A DNA stretch of 64,000 nucleotides from RGIG1995 sp045652425 (GTDB lineage Bacteria; Bacillota; Clostridia; Oscillospirales; CAG-272): assembly GCA_045652425.1 (NCBI GenBank), contig JAZRUG010000047.1:47554-111553 (forward strand), in the 5' to 3' direction. This document shows positions 7,715-16,052 of the stretch, piece after piece; positions within the stretch are counted from its first letter, which is position 1, and every line of letters starts with the position of its first letter. The translations under genes were made by a program, and so were the position numbers. Below the pieces are notes generated by a model. That model was given only the letters and a program-made list of their open reading frames with translations. It searched no databases and had not been told where the DNA came from.

Positions 7715-9382
7715 TTATTCTATACTGTTAATATATTCGACAAGTACGTCGGGTAACCGTGTTTGCGGTTGGTCTTTTATTTTTTTGCCTAGAAAACTGA
7801 TTCTGTCGTTCAAAGCATCAAGTTTTTGTGGAATTGCTTTTAGTTCGCTAATGCATATTTGTTGGCTTTTTAAATCTCCCGCTTGTTTGTAAAGTTCTAT
7901 TCCGTTTATAAGCATACGCGCGTATTCTTCGTATTCTTCATAGACGAAAGGGGCTATTTCAAAAGTTTTATTTTTCAGCGTTATAAGTGTTGCGAAATCG
8001 CCTTTGCTGTAAGCGTAGCGCGATTTTACGCTATATGCAAGTAAGAAATATTTATTTCTTTCCTGGGTTTTTGTTGCAATGCTGTTAGCCGTTTCTATAT
8101 CTTTCGTGTTTAACAATATGGCAGTTTCTGTGTTGTGGTTATATGGATACATAGCGTACGACGCATCATACCGGCCGACTCTGTAAAGCACTAACGACGT
8201 TCCCATATAGAGAGAAACACAAGTAATAAATGCGGCTAAAGCACATATTGCCCACTTGTTATCCGAAATAACGTGCTTTTTGCCGAAGTTAAAATCCAAT
8301 AACAGAATACATATAAAGAAAATTGATATGAATTGCAAATTAAAATCAAACAAGCTGTGTGAAACCAATGTTGCTAAAATTATTCTGTATGATTTTGGGG
8401 TATCTTTCCCGAATACTCTTTTTAGGATAACAAAAATGAATAAAGCTGATGGAATCCAGCCTATATCTAACAGAAGCTGTAAAAAGTCGTTATGGATATA
8501 TGCCGTTGAATAAACACCGCTCTGGAAAGCGCCTTGCATATAATAGTAACCCAAAAAACCCATGCCAAAGGGGTTTTTCAGTATAACGGGCAATGCATCA
8601 ACAAAGTAAAGAAATCTGCCGATAAAAGTACTTTCTTTAAAGTTTATAGTGGCTAATCTTTCTATGATATACGTGTTATCGGTAGCAACCAGAAATACAA
8701 CTGCGGCAAATCCACTCACCAAAAGCGCAATGATTGAATAGAAAATAAATTTTTTTGTTTTTGTAAAAAGAATGGTAGCAATATTTGCAACAATTGCTAT
8801 AATAAATGCTGCTCGGCTGCCCGTATATACAAGTCCGACGACAAGCAGAATAATGCAAATTAAGTCGTAGTATTTAATTTTCTCTTTGCTTAAAAGCAAC
8901 AATTCAGATATTAAAACGAGAATTGCAAAAGTGTTTGGATACTGTAAAAATCCGCTAAGTCTTCCTTCAATTATAAAAAAATGTTCAAGGGAAGGTATCT
9001 GTGCCAAAATGGCTGACAATACAGTCATCAGAGTAACGGTATACGGCAAAAGTTTGAGTATAGTGTCTTTTTCTTCTGTTTGCATAAGGGATATTGCAAA
9101 CAACAACAGTGGGAGATATTTTAAAAAACCTATAAATGCCATACCCGAATCGACTGCCCAGAGTGCTGTTAATCCGTAAAATAAAACAATAAGTATAATA
9201 CTAAAGGACGTAAGGTTTAAATATATTACCGTTTTGTTTTTGCGAAGGTGATTAACAAAGAGCCACGATGCCAAAAAAATTGATGCTATGCAAGAAAGGT
9301 ATTCATGGAATAGCCCTACACAAAACAGAGAAATCAAAAAGGCAATAGAAATAAAGCTGATTTGTCTTGTATTGTCTTTCAT
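7715..9382 (-). CDS. O-antigen ligase/polymerase-like membrane protein with C-terminal TPR-like region
   Basis: A 555-residue polytopic protein starting at the ATG at 9382 (MKDNTRQISF) behind ACGAGGT. About ten to twelve transmembrane helices fill residues 5-420, with the Wzy_C-type pattern of a large extracytoplasmic loop after GRLSGFLQYPNTFAILVL and a GSRAAFIIAI helix. The last 120 residues (NSIATKTQERNKYF to the end) are soluble and helical, like TPR repeats. The family joins or polymerises lipid-linked glycans, or attaches teichoic-acid-like polymers. No glycosyltransferase is adjacent, so substrate is unknown. Confidence 0.75.
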   Translation of the reverse strand: MKDNTRQISFISIAFLISLFCVGLFHEYLSCIASIFLASWLFVNHLRKNKTVIYLNLTSFSIILIVLFYGLTALWAVDSGMAFIGFLKYLPLLLFAISLMQTEEKDTILKLLPYTVTLMTVLSAILAQIPSLEHFFIIEGRLSGFLQYPNTFAILVLISELLLLSKEKIKYYDLICIILLVVGLVYTGSRAAFIIAIVANIATILFTKTKKFIFYSIIALLVSGFAAVVFLVATDNTYIIERLATINFKESTFIGRFLYFVDALPVILKNPFGMGFLGYYYMQGAFQSGVYSTAYIHNDFLQLLLDIGWIPSALFIFVILKRVFGKDTPKSYRIILATLVSHSLFDFNLQFISIFFICILLLDFNFGKKHVISDNKWAICALAAFITCVSLYMGTSLVLYRVGRYDASYAMYPYNHNTETAILLNTKDIETANSIATKTQERNKYFLLAYSVKSRYAYSKGDFATLITLKNKTFEIAPFVYEEYEEYARMLINGIELYKQAGDLKSQQICISELKAIPQKLDALNDRISFLGKKIKDQPQTRLPDVLVEYINSIE

Positions 9383-9432
9383 TTTTGTACCTCGTTGTTT
9401 TTTAATAATAAAGGTAATCAAATTCTTGGGTA

Positions 9433-9461
9433 TTATAACATATATTCAAAAATATTGCAAG
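9433..9461 (-). promoter_or_regulatory. Promoter of the O-antigen-ligase-like gene
   Basis: Minus strand TTGCAA (9456-9461), 17-bp spacer, TATAAT (9433-9438), about 50 bp before the start at 9382. Confidence 0.7.
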
Positions 9462-9485
9462 TGTGTACATGCCGGTGAAAAAACA

Positions 9486-9518
9486 AAACTCTCCGCTATA
9501 GCAAATAGCGGAGAGTTT
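9486..9518 (-). terminator. Terminator of ackA
   Basis: AAACTCTCCGCTAT and its complement enclose a 5-base loop; on the minus strand it is followed by a T-rich run (TTGTTTTTTC). It begins 15 bp after the ackA stop. Confidence 0.9.
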
Positions 9519-9533
9519 AATGCTTTTGGGAAA

Positions 9534-10736
9534 TTAGAGAGCCTTAACGATAGCTTCTGTGTCGGATGCGATAACGAGCTCTTCGTTTGTAGGAATAACG
9601 TAAACTTTAATCTTGGAATCGGGAGTAGAAATGAGTACGTTGTTGGGCTGAACCTTTGTCTTTGCATTAAGTTCAAGGTCGAGCTTAATACCGAAGTTTT
9701 CGAGGCCGGTGCAAACTCTTTCACGAAGCTGGGTGTTGTTTTCGCCCATACCTGCAGTGAAGATAACTGCATCAACACCGTCCATAGCTGCGGTGTATGC
9801 GCCAATGTATCTCTTTATCTGATATGCAAGTGTTGTAGCTGCGAGTTCAGCTCTTTCGTTGCCTTCGAGAATAGCAGCTTCAATATCGCGAGCGTCAGAT
9901 GAAATGCCGGAGAGACCGAGAAAACCGCACTTCTTGTTCATATAGTCGCTCATTTCGTCGGGGGTGAAGCCTTCTGCCTTCATAATGTATGTAACGATAG
10001 CGGGGTCAATGTCGCCGCAACGAGTACCCATAAGGATACCGGCAAGGGGAGTGAAACCCATGCTTGTGTCTATGCACTTGCCGCCCTTAACGGCAGAGAT
10101 AGAAGAGCCGTTACCGATATGGCAAGTAATAATCTTTGTTTCTTCAACGGGTTTGTCGAGGAGCTTTGCAGCTTCAGCTGCAACGTATCTGTGAGAAGTA
10201 CCATGAGCGCCGTAACGACGGATGTGGTGCTTTTCGTACATTTCGTAGGGAAGACCGTACATATATGCCTGCTTGCTCATTGTCTGATGGAAAGCGGTGT
10301 CGAATACGAGAACCTGGGGTTTGCCGGGCATAGCCTCGAGACAACCCTGAATACCCATAATGTGTGCGGGTGTGTGGAGAGGAGCAAGGTCGCGGCACAA
10401 TTCGAGCTTTTCGAGAGTTTCGTCAGTGAGAAGCATAGATTCGGAGAAATATTCACCGCCGTGTACTACTCTGTGACCTACAGCCTCGATTTCATCCATG
10501 GACTTAACACAGCCCATTTCAGGATCTGTAAGATACTTGATAACGAGCTGAGTTGCAACAGTGTGGTTGGGGATTTCTGTTTCTTCTGTATACTTACGGT
10601 CGTCAATTTTGTGTTCAATTTTGCCGCCGATACCGATTCTTTCGCAAATACCCTTTGCGAGAACTACGTTTTTGCTTGTATCAAAAAGCTGATACTTAAG
10701 AGAGGAACTTCCTGCATTTACAACAAGTACGTTCAT
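9534..10736 (-). CDS. ackA: Acetate kinase
   Basis: A 400-residue enzyme, the usual length, that interconverts acetyl phosphate plus ADP with acetate plus ATP; in anaerobes it makes ATP at the end of fermentation. The N-terminus MNVLVVNAGSSSLKYQLFD is the ASKHA phosphate-binding signature, and HRVVHGG, FDTAFHQTM, TCHIGNGSS and GGIGEN-like FTAGMGENN follow in order. The ribosome binding site is GGAGGTTTT. The usual partner pta is not in the window. It diverges from tmcAL across 166 bp and has its own promoter and terminator. Confidence 0.98.
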   Translation of the reverse strand: MNVLVVNAGSSSLKYQLFDTSKNVVLAKGICERIGIGGKIEHKIDDRKYTEETEIPNHTVATQLVIKYLTDPEMGCVKSMDEIEAVGHRVVHGGEYFSESMLLTDETLEKLELCRDLAPLHTPAHIMGIQGCLEAMPGKPQVLVFDTAFHQTMSKQAYMYGLPYEMYEKHHIRRYGAHGTSHRYVAAEAAKLLDKPVEETKIITCHIGNGSSISAVKGGKCIDTSMGFTPLAGILMGTRCGDIDPAIVTYIMKAEGFTPDEMSDYMNKKCGFLGLSGISSDARDIEAAILEGNERAELAATTLAYQIKRYIGAYTAAMDGVDAVIFTAGMGENNTQLRERVCTGLENFGIKLDLELNAKTKVQPNNVLISTPDSKIKVYVIPTNEELVIASDTEAIVKAL

Positions 10737-10793
10737 TTTGTAAAACCTCCAAAAAATTTATGAAAAAGTATTTTTATTTTTTCAAAAGTATGA

Positions 10794-10799
10794 TATAAT
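10794..10799 (+). promoter_or_regulatory. Candidate -10 element for tmcAL
   Basis: A perfect TATAAT stands 103 bp before the tmcAL start; the -35 region is only T-rich, so the promoter is tentative. Confidence 0.45.
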
Positions 10800-10815
10800 G
10801 AATTGTAATCATCTT

Positions 10816-10844
10816 ATTTTACAGTATTTTTCAAAAAAATGCAA
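10816..10844 (-). promoter_or_regulatory. Promoter of ackA
   Basis: Minus strand TTGCAT (10839-10844), 17-bp spacer and TAAAAT (10816-10821), about 80 bp before the ackA start. No clear Rex-type TTGTGA/TTCACAA palindrome overlaps it. Confidence 0.65.
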
Positions 10845-10902
10845 GACGTTAAAGCGATTTTTCATTAAAAAAAGAAAATTAAAGGAAAAAATAATCAATA
10901 AT

Positions 10903-12051
10903 ATGAAAACAACGGCTATAATTTGTGAATATAACCCTTTTCATTGCGGACACAAAGTGCAAATTGACGCTGTTAAGCAAAAGGGAAACAATATTATATG
11001 CATAATGAGCGGCGGTTTCGTTCAGCGCGGAGAGGCGGCAATGTTCGATAAGTATATCAGAGCAGAAGCTGCTGTCAGGTCGGGGGCAGACCTTGTTCTT
11101 GAGTTGCCATATCCTTATTCTTGCTCGGCGGCGGAGTTTTTTGCAATGGGCGGAGTATCCGTTGCGAACTCGCTCGGTGTTGTTGATGAGCTTTGTTTCG
11201 GAAGCGAATCAGGCGATATTGCTTTACTGTCACAGATGAGTGAAAGATTATTGTCAGATGAATTTGACCTTATGATGAAAAATGCAAGGGAAGATAAGAA
11301 AAACAAAGACAAGCCTTATGCTGCTTTGCGTGAAGAAGTTTATAAAAAGTTATACGAGCAGTCGGTTGCAATAAAACCTAATGATATATTGGGTGTAGAA
11401 TATATAAGCGCCATAAAAAAACTGAACAGCCCCATTATTCCCGTAACGTATAAGCGTGAAGTTGGCTTTTCGGCGACGGAAACACGTAAGAGAATAACTG
11501 AAGAAAATAAATTTGATACGGTACCGAACGAGGTTTCTTCTCTTTTTGAAAAACAAGATAGGTACGGTATGGAATATGCCGAAAAGGCAATTTTAGCATT
11601 TTACAGATGCGCAGATCCAAAAGAGCTTGAAAAATACGAGGGAATGACGAACGGAATTGCCGAAAGACTTGTCAAAGCGGCAAAAGAAAGCGTATCTTTG
11701 GCAGATCTTATCGGAAAACTGTCGGGGAAATCCTATACCAACGCCAAAATAAGACGGTGTATACTTCACGGTATGACAGGGGTATATACCGATATGTTAA
11801 GGACACCCCCAAAGTATACGCAGGTTTTGGCGTGTAACGAGCTGGGCAGACAATTTGTAAGAAGAATACAAAAAGAGGGAAGTATAGCTGTTTTTACAAA
11901 GCCATCTCATTATAAAAAAGCGGAAGAGGAAGCGAGAAAACAGGCGGAATTTAGCCTTGCGGCAGAAAATTTGCTTACTCTTATGTGTAAGAACCCGAAG
12001 CCTGCCGATGAGTTTTTGAAAAGAAAACCGTATATAGCGGCTCAAATATGA
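10903..12051 (+). CDS. tmcAL: tRNA(Met) cytidine acetate ligase
   Basis: A 382-residue protein of the YlbM/DUF795 family. TmcAL uses ATP and acetate to make acetyl-adenylate and acetylates cytidine 34 of elongator tRNA-Met (ac4C). I chose the ATG at 10903 because the protein then opens with MKTTAIICEYNPFHCGH, the family nucleotidyltransferase motif with the HxGH-like FHCGH; upstream in-frame residues are low complexity. IMSGGFVQRGE, ADLVLELPYP, CFGSESG and the VTYKREVGFSATETRKRI signature are present. The nearest AAAGGA lies 16 bases upstream, rather far. It is divergent from ackA and followed 29 bp later by the next gene. Confidence 0.92.
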   Translation: MKTTAIICEYNPFHCGHKVQIDAVKQKGNNIICIMSGGFVQRGEAAMFDKYIRAEAAVRSGADLVLELPYPYSCSAAEFFAMGGVSVANSLGVVDELCFGSESGDIALLSQMSERLLSDEFDLMMKNAREDKKNKDKPYAALREEVYKKLYEQSVAIKPNDILGVEYISAIKKLNSPIIPVTYKREVGFSATETRKRITEENKFDTVPNEVSSLFEKQDRYGMEYAEKAILAFYRCADPKELEKYEGMTNGIAERLVKAAKESVSLADLIGKLSGKSYTNAKIRRCILHGMTGVYTDMLRTPPKYTQVLACNELGRQFVRRIQKEGSIAVFTKPSHYKKAEEEARKQAEFSLAAENLLTLMCKNPKPADEFLKRKPYIAAQI

Positions 12052-12080
12052 ATTTTACGAAAAAAGGAGAATGATGTTTT

Positions 12081-13013
12081 ATGATTACCGAGGTTGTAAA
12101 TTATAAAAAATTTGGGAAATGCTTGAGATTAGATAACGGCAAGATAGAGGCGTATATTACTCTTGATATGGGCCCGAGAATTATAAAGTTTAATGTAAGC
12201 GGTTGTGAAAATTTAATGTTTAACGATGATGAGCTTGAAAGATTCGTTGACGTATCGTCGATGTTTGGCGAGGGCAAGAAGTGTCGTACGCTCGGCGGTC
12301 ACAGAATGTGGATAAGCCCTGAGGAAATGCCAAAAACTTACTATCCCGATGACGAGCCGGTTGAATATAGCGTTGAAAATATCGACGGTATAGTAAAGGT
12401 TCTTGTTACGCCTCCTCCGCAGAAAATAACCGATATGCAGGAGCAGTATCTTATTACTATGGGCGCTGACAATACAATGACCGTTACCCATTACTTGATG
12501 AATGTGGGAAAAGAGACAGTGAAAAAGGGAATATGGGGAATAACCATAACCGACAAAAATGGTATTGCCGTAATGAAACAACCTGAAAAAAATAACGCTC
12601 TTTTACCTAACAGACAGATTGTTTTTTGGCCATATACGAGAATGAACGATGAAAGAATTATGCTTGGTGAAAAGTATATTGCGGTACAGCAAGATCCTGC
12701 AGATACACAAGTTCCTGCGAAGATAGGCTATACGAACTACGAGGGCAAACTCTATTGCTTTAACAAAGGTCAGGCGATGTCGATAAGTTACGATTCCGAC
12801 TACAGCAAGGGCGAATATCCCGATATGAACGTTTCGAGCGAGATATATACGAATAAAGCGATACTTGAGATTGAAACGCTCGGTCATATAGGTGATATTC
12901 TTCCGGGAAATGCCGTAACTCACACAGAGGTTTGGTCAGCTGTTCCTTGCGATATTAAACCTACGCTAAACGAGGAAGAAATTGACAAAGCTATGAAAAA
13001 GGCGTTCGGTTGA
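12081..13013 (+). CDS. Galactose-mutarotase-like fold protein of unknown role
   Basis: A 310-residue cytosolic protein, mostly beta-strand by pattern. Features such as LDMGPRIIKFNV, LGGHRMWISPE, TVTHYLMNVG and EIETLGHIGDILPG with a terminal TEVWSAVP resemble aldose-epimerase-like or DUF4380-type proteins, in which His and Glu/Asp bind a sugar ring. I cannot name a substrate. The ATG at 12081 lies about 10 bases after AAGGAGA. It follows tmcAL by 29 bp and is probably cotranscribed. Confidence is good for the fold class and low for function. Confidence 0.7.
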   Translation: MITEVVNYKKFGKCLRLDNGKIEAYITLDMGPRIIKFNVSGCENLMFNDDELERFVDVSSMFGEGKKCRTLGGHRMWISPEEMPKTYYPDDEPVEYSVENIDGIVKVLVTPPPQKITDMQEQYLITMGADNTMTVTHYLMNVGKETVKKGIWGITITDKNGIAVMKQPEKNNALLPNRQIVFWPYTRMNDERIMLGEKYIAVQQDPADTQVPAKIGYTNYEGKLYCFNKGQAMSISYDSDYSKGEYPDMNVSSEIYTNKAILEIETLGHIGDILPGNAVTHTEVWSAVPCDIKPTLNEEEIDKAMKKAFG

Positions 13014-13101
13014 TTTTTGCATAATCTTGACATAACAGCAAATTTGTAGTATTATATATGTATTAATGATTAAGAGAATTTCCAAGGAGGCTAAAAAATA
13101 T

Positions 13102-13422
13102 ATGGCAGATGCAAAGTTTGTTGAAGGACAGAATCTGATGTTCAGAGGAAAGCCCCTTTTGAGAGAGGGAAACACTTTCTGTTATGGAAGTATGTCTGAT
13201 AAATACGTATTGTTTATGATGGTTTTGAGCAACAAGACTGTAAAAGACGAAAAGGGAAATGATGTTGAAGTACCCGACAAGATTATTTTGCAGGTGCTTA
13301 GCACAGATACTTCGAAGCCGCCGCACGAAAGAGTTGTAAAGCAGTTTGACAGAAACGGACTCTTTGATGCGATGGATATTGGTCTTATCTGGCTCGATCG
13401 TTTGAATAAAGAAGAACAGTAA
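13102..13422 (+). CDS. Conserved small protein of unknown function
   Basis: A 106-residue acidic cytosolic protein starting at the ATG at 13102 (MADAKFVEGQNLMFRGKPLL), 11 bases after AAGGAGG. Strand-rich middle (YVLFMMVLSNKTV, DKIILQVLST) ends in a short helix with LIWLDRLN. It carries no catalytic motif I recognise. Small stand-alone proteins of this kind (RGKPLLRxGN, KYVLFMMVLS) occur in Clostridia as hypothetical proteins. It lies 88 bp after the mutarotase-like gene and is closed by a strong terminator. Confidence 0.7.
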   Translation: MADAKFVEGQNLMFRGKPLLREGNTFCYGSMSDKYVLFMMVLSNKTVKDEKGNDVEVPDKIILQVLSTDTSKPPHERVVKQFDRNGLFDAMDIGLIWLDRLNKEEQ

Positions 13423-13432
13423 TAAAAAAATT

Positions 13433-13465
13433 CCGCGTATGATAAAAATCGTACGCGGTTTTTTA
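13433..13465 (+). terminator. Terminator after the 13102 gene
   Basis: CCGCGTATGAT, loop AAAA, ATCGTACGCGG (13433-13458), followed by TTTTTT. Confidence 0.9.
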
Positions 13466-13537
13466 TGGAAATAGTATTGGATTATAATATGTTATGTAAA
13501 AAATTAACAAAATTTTATGTAAATCTTTGTAAAGTAC

Positions 13538-13566
13538 TTGATTTAGAATGGATTTTGGGCTAAAAT
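13538..13566 (+). promoter_or_regulatory. Promoter of the aldolase gene
   Basis: TTGATT (13538-13543), 17-bp spacer and TAAAAT (13561-13566), 50 bp before the start codon. Confidence 0.75.
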
Positions 13567-13616
13567 AGATTGGATAAGAAAAAATAATATATTTATAAAT
13601 ATAAGGAGTGTAAATC

Positions 13617-14582
13617 ATGGCATTAGTTACAACAAAAGAGATGTTTAAAAAGGCATACGAAGGCGGTTATGCTATTGGCGCATTTAACATCAACAATATG
13701 GAAATTGTTCAGGCTATTACAGAAGCAGCGCAGGAACTCAATTCTCCCGTAGTTCTTCAGGTATCTGCAGGCGCAAGAAAGTACGCAAAGCACGAATATC
13801 TTATGGCTTTGGCACAGGCTGCTATCAAGGATACAGGCGTTGATATTGCTCTTCACCTTGACCACGGCGCAGATTTCGAAATTTGTAAGGCATGCATTGA
13901 CGGCGGTTTTACATCTGTTATGATTGACGGTTCTCATCACTCATTCGAAGACAACATTGCAGTTACAAAGAAGGTAGTTGAATATGCTCACGAACGCGGC
14001 TGCGTTGTTGAAGGTGAGCTTGGAAGACTTGCAGGCGTTGAAGATGACGTTAAAGTATCTGCAGAAGATTCTTCATATACTCGTCCTGAAGAGGTTGAAG
14101 AATTTGTTAGCCGTACAGGCGTTGACTCACTTGCAATTGCAATTGGTACAAGCCACGGCGCATACAAGTTCACACCCGAGCAGTGCACAAGAAACGAAAA
14201 GGGTATCCTTGTTCCCCCTCCGCTTCGTTTTGATATTCTTGAAGAAGTTGAAAAGAGACTTCCCGGATTTCCGATTGTTCTTCACGGCGCTTCTTCCGTA
14301 TCTCAGGAAGCGGTTAAGGAAATCAACGAAAAGGGTGGAAAGATGCCCGATGCTATCGGTATTCCCGAGGAACAGCTCAGAAAAGCTGCAGGCATGGCAG
14401 TATGTAAGATCAACATTGACTCTGACATCAGACTTGCTATGACAGCAGGTATCCGTAGAGTATTTGCTGAAAATCCCTCTGCATTTGACCCCAGAGAATA
14501 TCTCAAGGTTGGTAGAGAAGAAGTTCGCAAGATGGTTGCTCATAAGATTGTTAACGTTCTTGGCTCAAACGGCAAAATGTAA
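13617..14582 (+). CDS. fba: Class II fructose-1,6-bisphosphate aldolase
   Basis: A 321-residue zinc-dependent glycolytic enzyme cleaving fructose 1,6-bisphosphate to glyceraldehyde 3-phosphate and dihydroxyacetone phosphate. It shows GAFNINNMEIVQAI at the N-terminus, HLDHGAD with catalytic Asp82 and zinc ligand His83, VEGELGRLAGVED (131-143), GTSHGAYKF with His180, and LHGASSV for phosphate binding. AAGGAGTG precedes the ATG. Only 25 bp separate it from the acyl-ACP thioesterase, with no terminator, so the two are probably cotranscribed. Confidence 0.97.
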   Translation: MALVTTKEMFKKAYEGGYAIGAFNINNMEIVQAITEAAQELNSPVVLQVSAGARKYAKHEYLMALAQAAIKDTGVDIALHLDHGADFEICKACIDGGFTSVMIDGSHHSFEDNIAVTKKVVEYAHERGCVVEGELGRLAGVEDDVKVSAEDSSYTRPEEVEEFVSRTGVDSLAIAIGTSHGAYKFTPEQCTRNEKGILVPPPLRFDILEEVEKRLPGFPIVLHGASSVSQEAVKEINEKGGKMPDAIGIPEEQLRKAAGMAVCKINIDSDIRLAMTAGIRRVFAENPSAFDPREYLKVGREEVRKMVAHKIVNVLGSNGKM

Positions 14583-14607
14583 TTAAGTCCGTTGCGGATT
14601 TTGGTTT

Positions 14608-15330
14608 ATGATCTACACGGAAAAATATAGAATCAGCAGTCAGAAGTGCGATTTCAACGGCGTCGTAAGACCGTCGGAGATACTTCGTTATATGCATGAA
14701 ACGGCAAATCTTCAAATGAGGAAATACGGCCCGTCGAACGCTGAGCTTAGAGCTGATAACAAAGCATTTATTCTCAGTAAGATAAACCTCAGCTTTTACA
14801 GAGAGCTCTACGCATTTGATGAAATACGTGTTGAGACTTGGGCGGTTGAGAGCAAAGGGGTAAGTTTTTACCGTTGTTCAAGAGTGTTTAGAGACGAGGA
14901 TTTGGTTGCAGAAATGGTTGCGGTGTTCGCGCTTGTCGATATTGTTACAAAGAAGCTTTGCCGAGTAACCGAAGTTGAGTTTGGTTTTGATGCTGAACCC
15001 AATATGCTTGAGCTGGATATGCCTGCGAGGTTCAGAATACCTGCGGAAGTTGAGCTTGGGCTTATCGGTGAATATGCAGTAAATTACAGCGATACCGATA
15101 TTAATATGCACATGAATAATACAAATTATCTTGATGTATATTGCGATTATTTGCCCGATTACAAGAATAACAGAGTTATTACCGCTGTTATAAACTATCA
15201 GGCGGAGGCTCCTTTAGGAGCTACGGTAAAAATATATCGCGGCGAGGACGAAGATGGTTATTATTTCAGAACGGTACGAGATGACGGAAGTGTTAATTCG
15301 GAAAGTCTGATTATGACCGACAGAAGATAA
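14608..15330 (+). CDS. Acyl-ACP thioesterase (FatA/FatB-like)
   Basis: A 240-residue double-hotdog enzyme that hydrolyses acyl-acyl carrier protein to release free fatty acid. The first hotdog shows KCDFNGVVRPSEILRYMHE and the second YSDTDINMHMNNTNYLDVYCD, the Asn/His-bearing active-site segment typical of the family. The length fits bacterial members. The ribosome binding site is weak (GCGGATTTTGG), which suits translational readout after the aldolase just upstream. The enzyme acts in the cytosol; chain-length preference cannot be read from sequence alone. Confidence 0.9.
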   Translation: MIYTEKYRISSQKCDFNGVVRPSEILRYMHETANLQMRKYGPSNAELRADNKAFILSKINLSFYRELYAFDEIRVETWAVESKGVSFYRCSRVFRDEDLVAEMVAVFALVDIVTKKLCRVTEVEFGFDAEPNMLELDMPARFRIPAEVELGLIGEYAVNYSDTDINMHMNNTNYLDVYCDYLPDYKNNRVITAVINYQAEAPLGATVKIYRGEDEDGYYFRTVRDDGSVNSESLIMTDRR

Positions 15331-15336
15331 AAAATT

Positions 15337-15371
15337 ATATCCACCTTTAATTTAAGGGTGGATATTTTTTT
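15337..15371 (+). terminator. Terminator of the aldolase-thioesterase operon
   Basis: ATATCCACC (15337-15345) pairs with GGTGGATAT (15357-15365) and is followed by TTTTTT. Confidence 0.9.
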
Positions 15372-15405
15372 GTTCTGTGAAAAAGTATTTATTGTAACAA
15401 GATTA

Positions 15406-15434
15406 TTGACTTTAAACATCTTGTTTGTTATACT
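15406..15434 (+). promoter_or_regulatory. Promoter of the phosphodiesterase-LysR-PHP cluster
   Basis: TTGACT (15406-15411), 17-bp spacer and TATACT (15429-15434), about 40 bp before the first gene. Confidence 0.75.
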
Positions 15435-15475
15435 GTGTATATATAAAATGATATATCAATGAGAGGTCAGTAATT

Positions 15476-16018
15476 ATGAAATGGCTTATAGCGTCGGACA
15501 TACACGGTTCAGCTTATTATTGTGAAAAGTTAGTTGAGGCATTTGAAAGAGAAAAAGCAGACAAAATGTTGATTTTGGGTGACGTATTGTATCACGGCCC
15601 GAGAAATGATTTGCCTAAAGACTATGCACCCAAAAAGGTAATTGAAATATTAAATAATATGAAAGATAGAATAATGTGCGTTAGGGGTAACTGTGATACC
15701 GAAGTTGACCAAATGGTTTTGAAGTTCCCCGTTCTTGCGGATTACGGTATTATAACCGTAGGCGACAGAATGATTTATGCAACTCACGGACATAAATACG
15801 GTCCTGAAAATCTTCCTCCTTTACAAAAGGGCGATGCATTGCTTTTCGGTCATATTCATATACCAAAGTGCTATGAGGAAGACGGAATAATAATTTTAAA
15901 TCCGGGTTCTGTGTCTATCCCGAAAGAAAATTCCGAACACTCTTATATGTTGCTTGACGGTAACGAATTATATTGGAAAAACCTTGACGGCAAAGAATAT
16001 AACAGTTTTGTTCTCTGA
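15476..16018 (+). CDS. yfcE: YfcE-type phosphodiesterase
   Basis: A 180-residue calcineurin-like metallophosphoesterase. All metal motifs are visible: SDIHG (7-11), ILGDVLYHG, RGNCD, THGHKYG and FGHIHIPKC. YfcE of E. coli is a manganese-dependent phosphodiesterase on artificial substrates; the natural substrate is unknown. The length equals the family. The ribosome binding site is GAGAGG. It heads a three-gene plus-strand cluster and is 34 bp before a LysR regulator. Confidence 0.9.
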   Translation: MKWLIASDIHGSAYYCEKLVEAFEREKADKMLILGDVLYHGPRNDLPKDYAPKKVIEILNNMKDRIMCVRGNCDTEVDQMVLKFPVLADYGIITVGDRMIYATHGHKYGPENLPPLQKGDALLFGHIHIPKCYEEDGIIILNPGSVSIPKENSEHSYMLLDGNELYWKNLDGKEYNSFVL

Positions 16019-16052
16019 TTAACAGTAAAGATGTCAATGGGAGGGTGTATAT

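Noticed and set aside
10119..10763. 214-residue open frame antisense to ackA
   Set aside because: Covers the real ackA reading frame and has no ribosome binding site; a shadow of codon usage.
10737..10902. Rex operator between ackA and tmcAL
   Set aside because: No TTGTGA...TCACAA-type palindrome is visible over either promoter.
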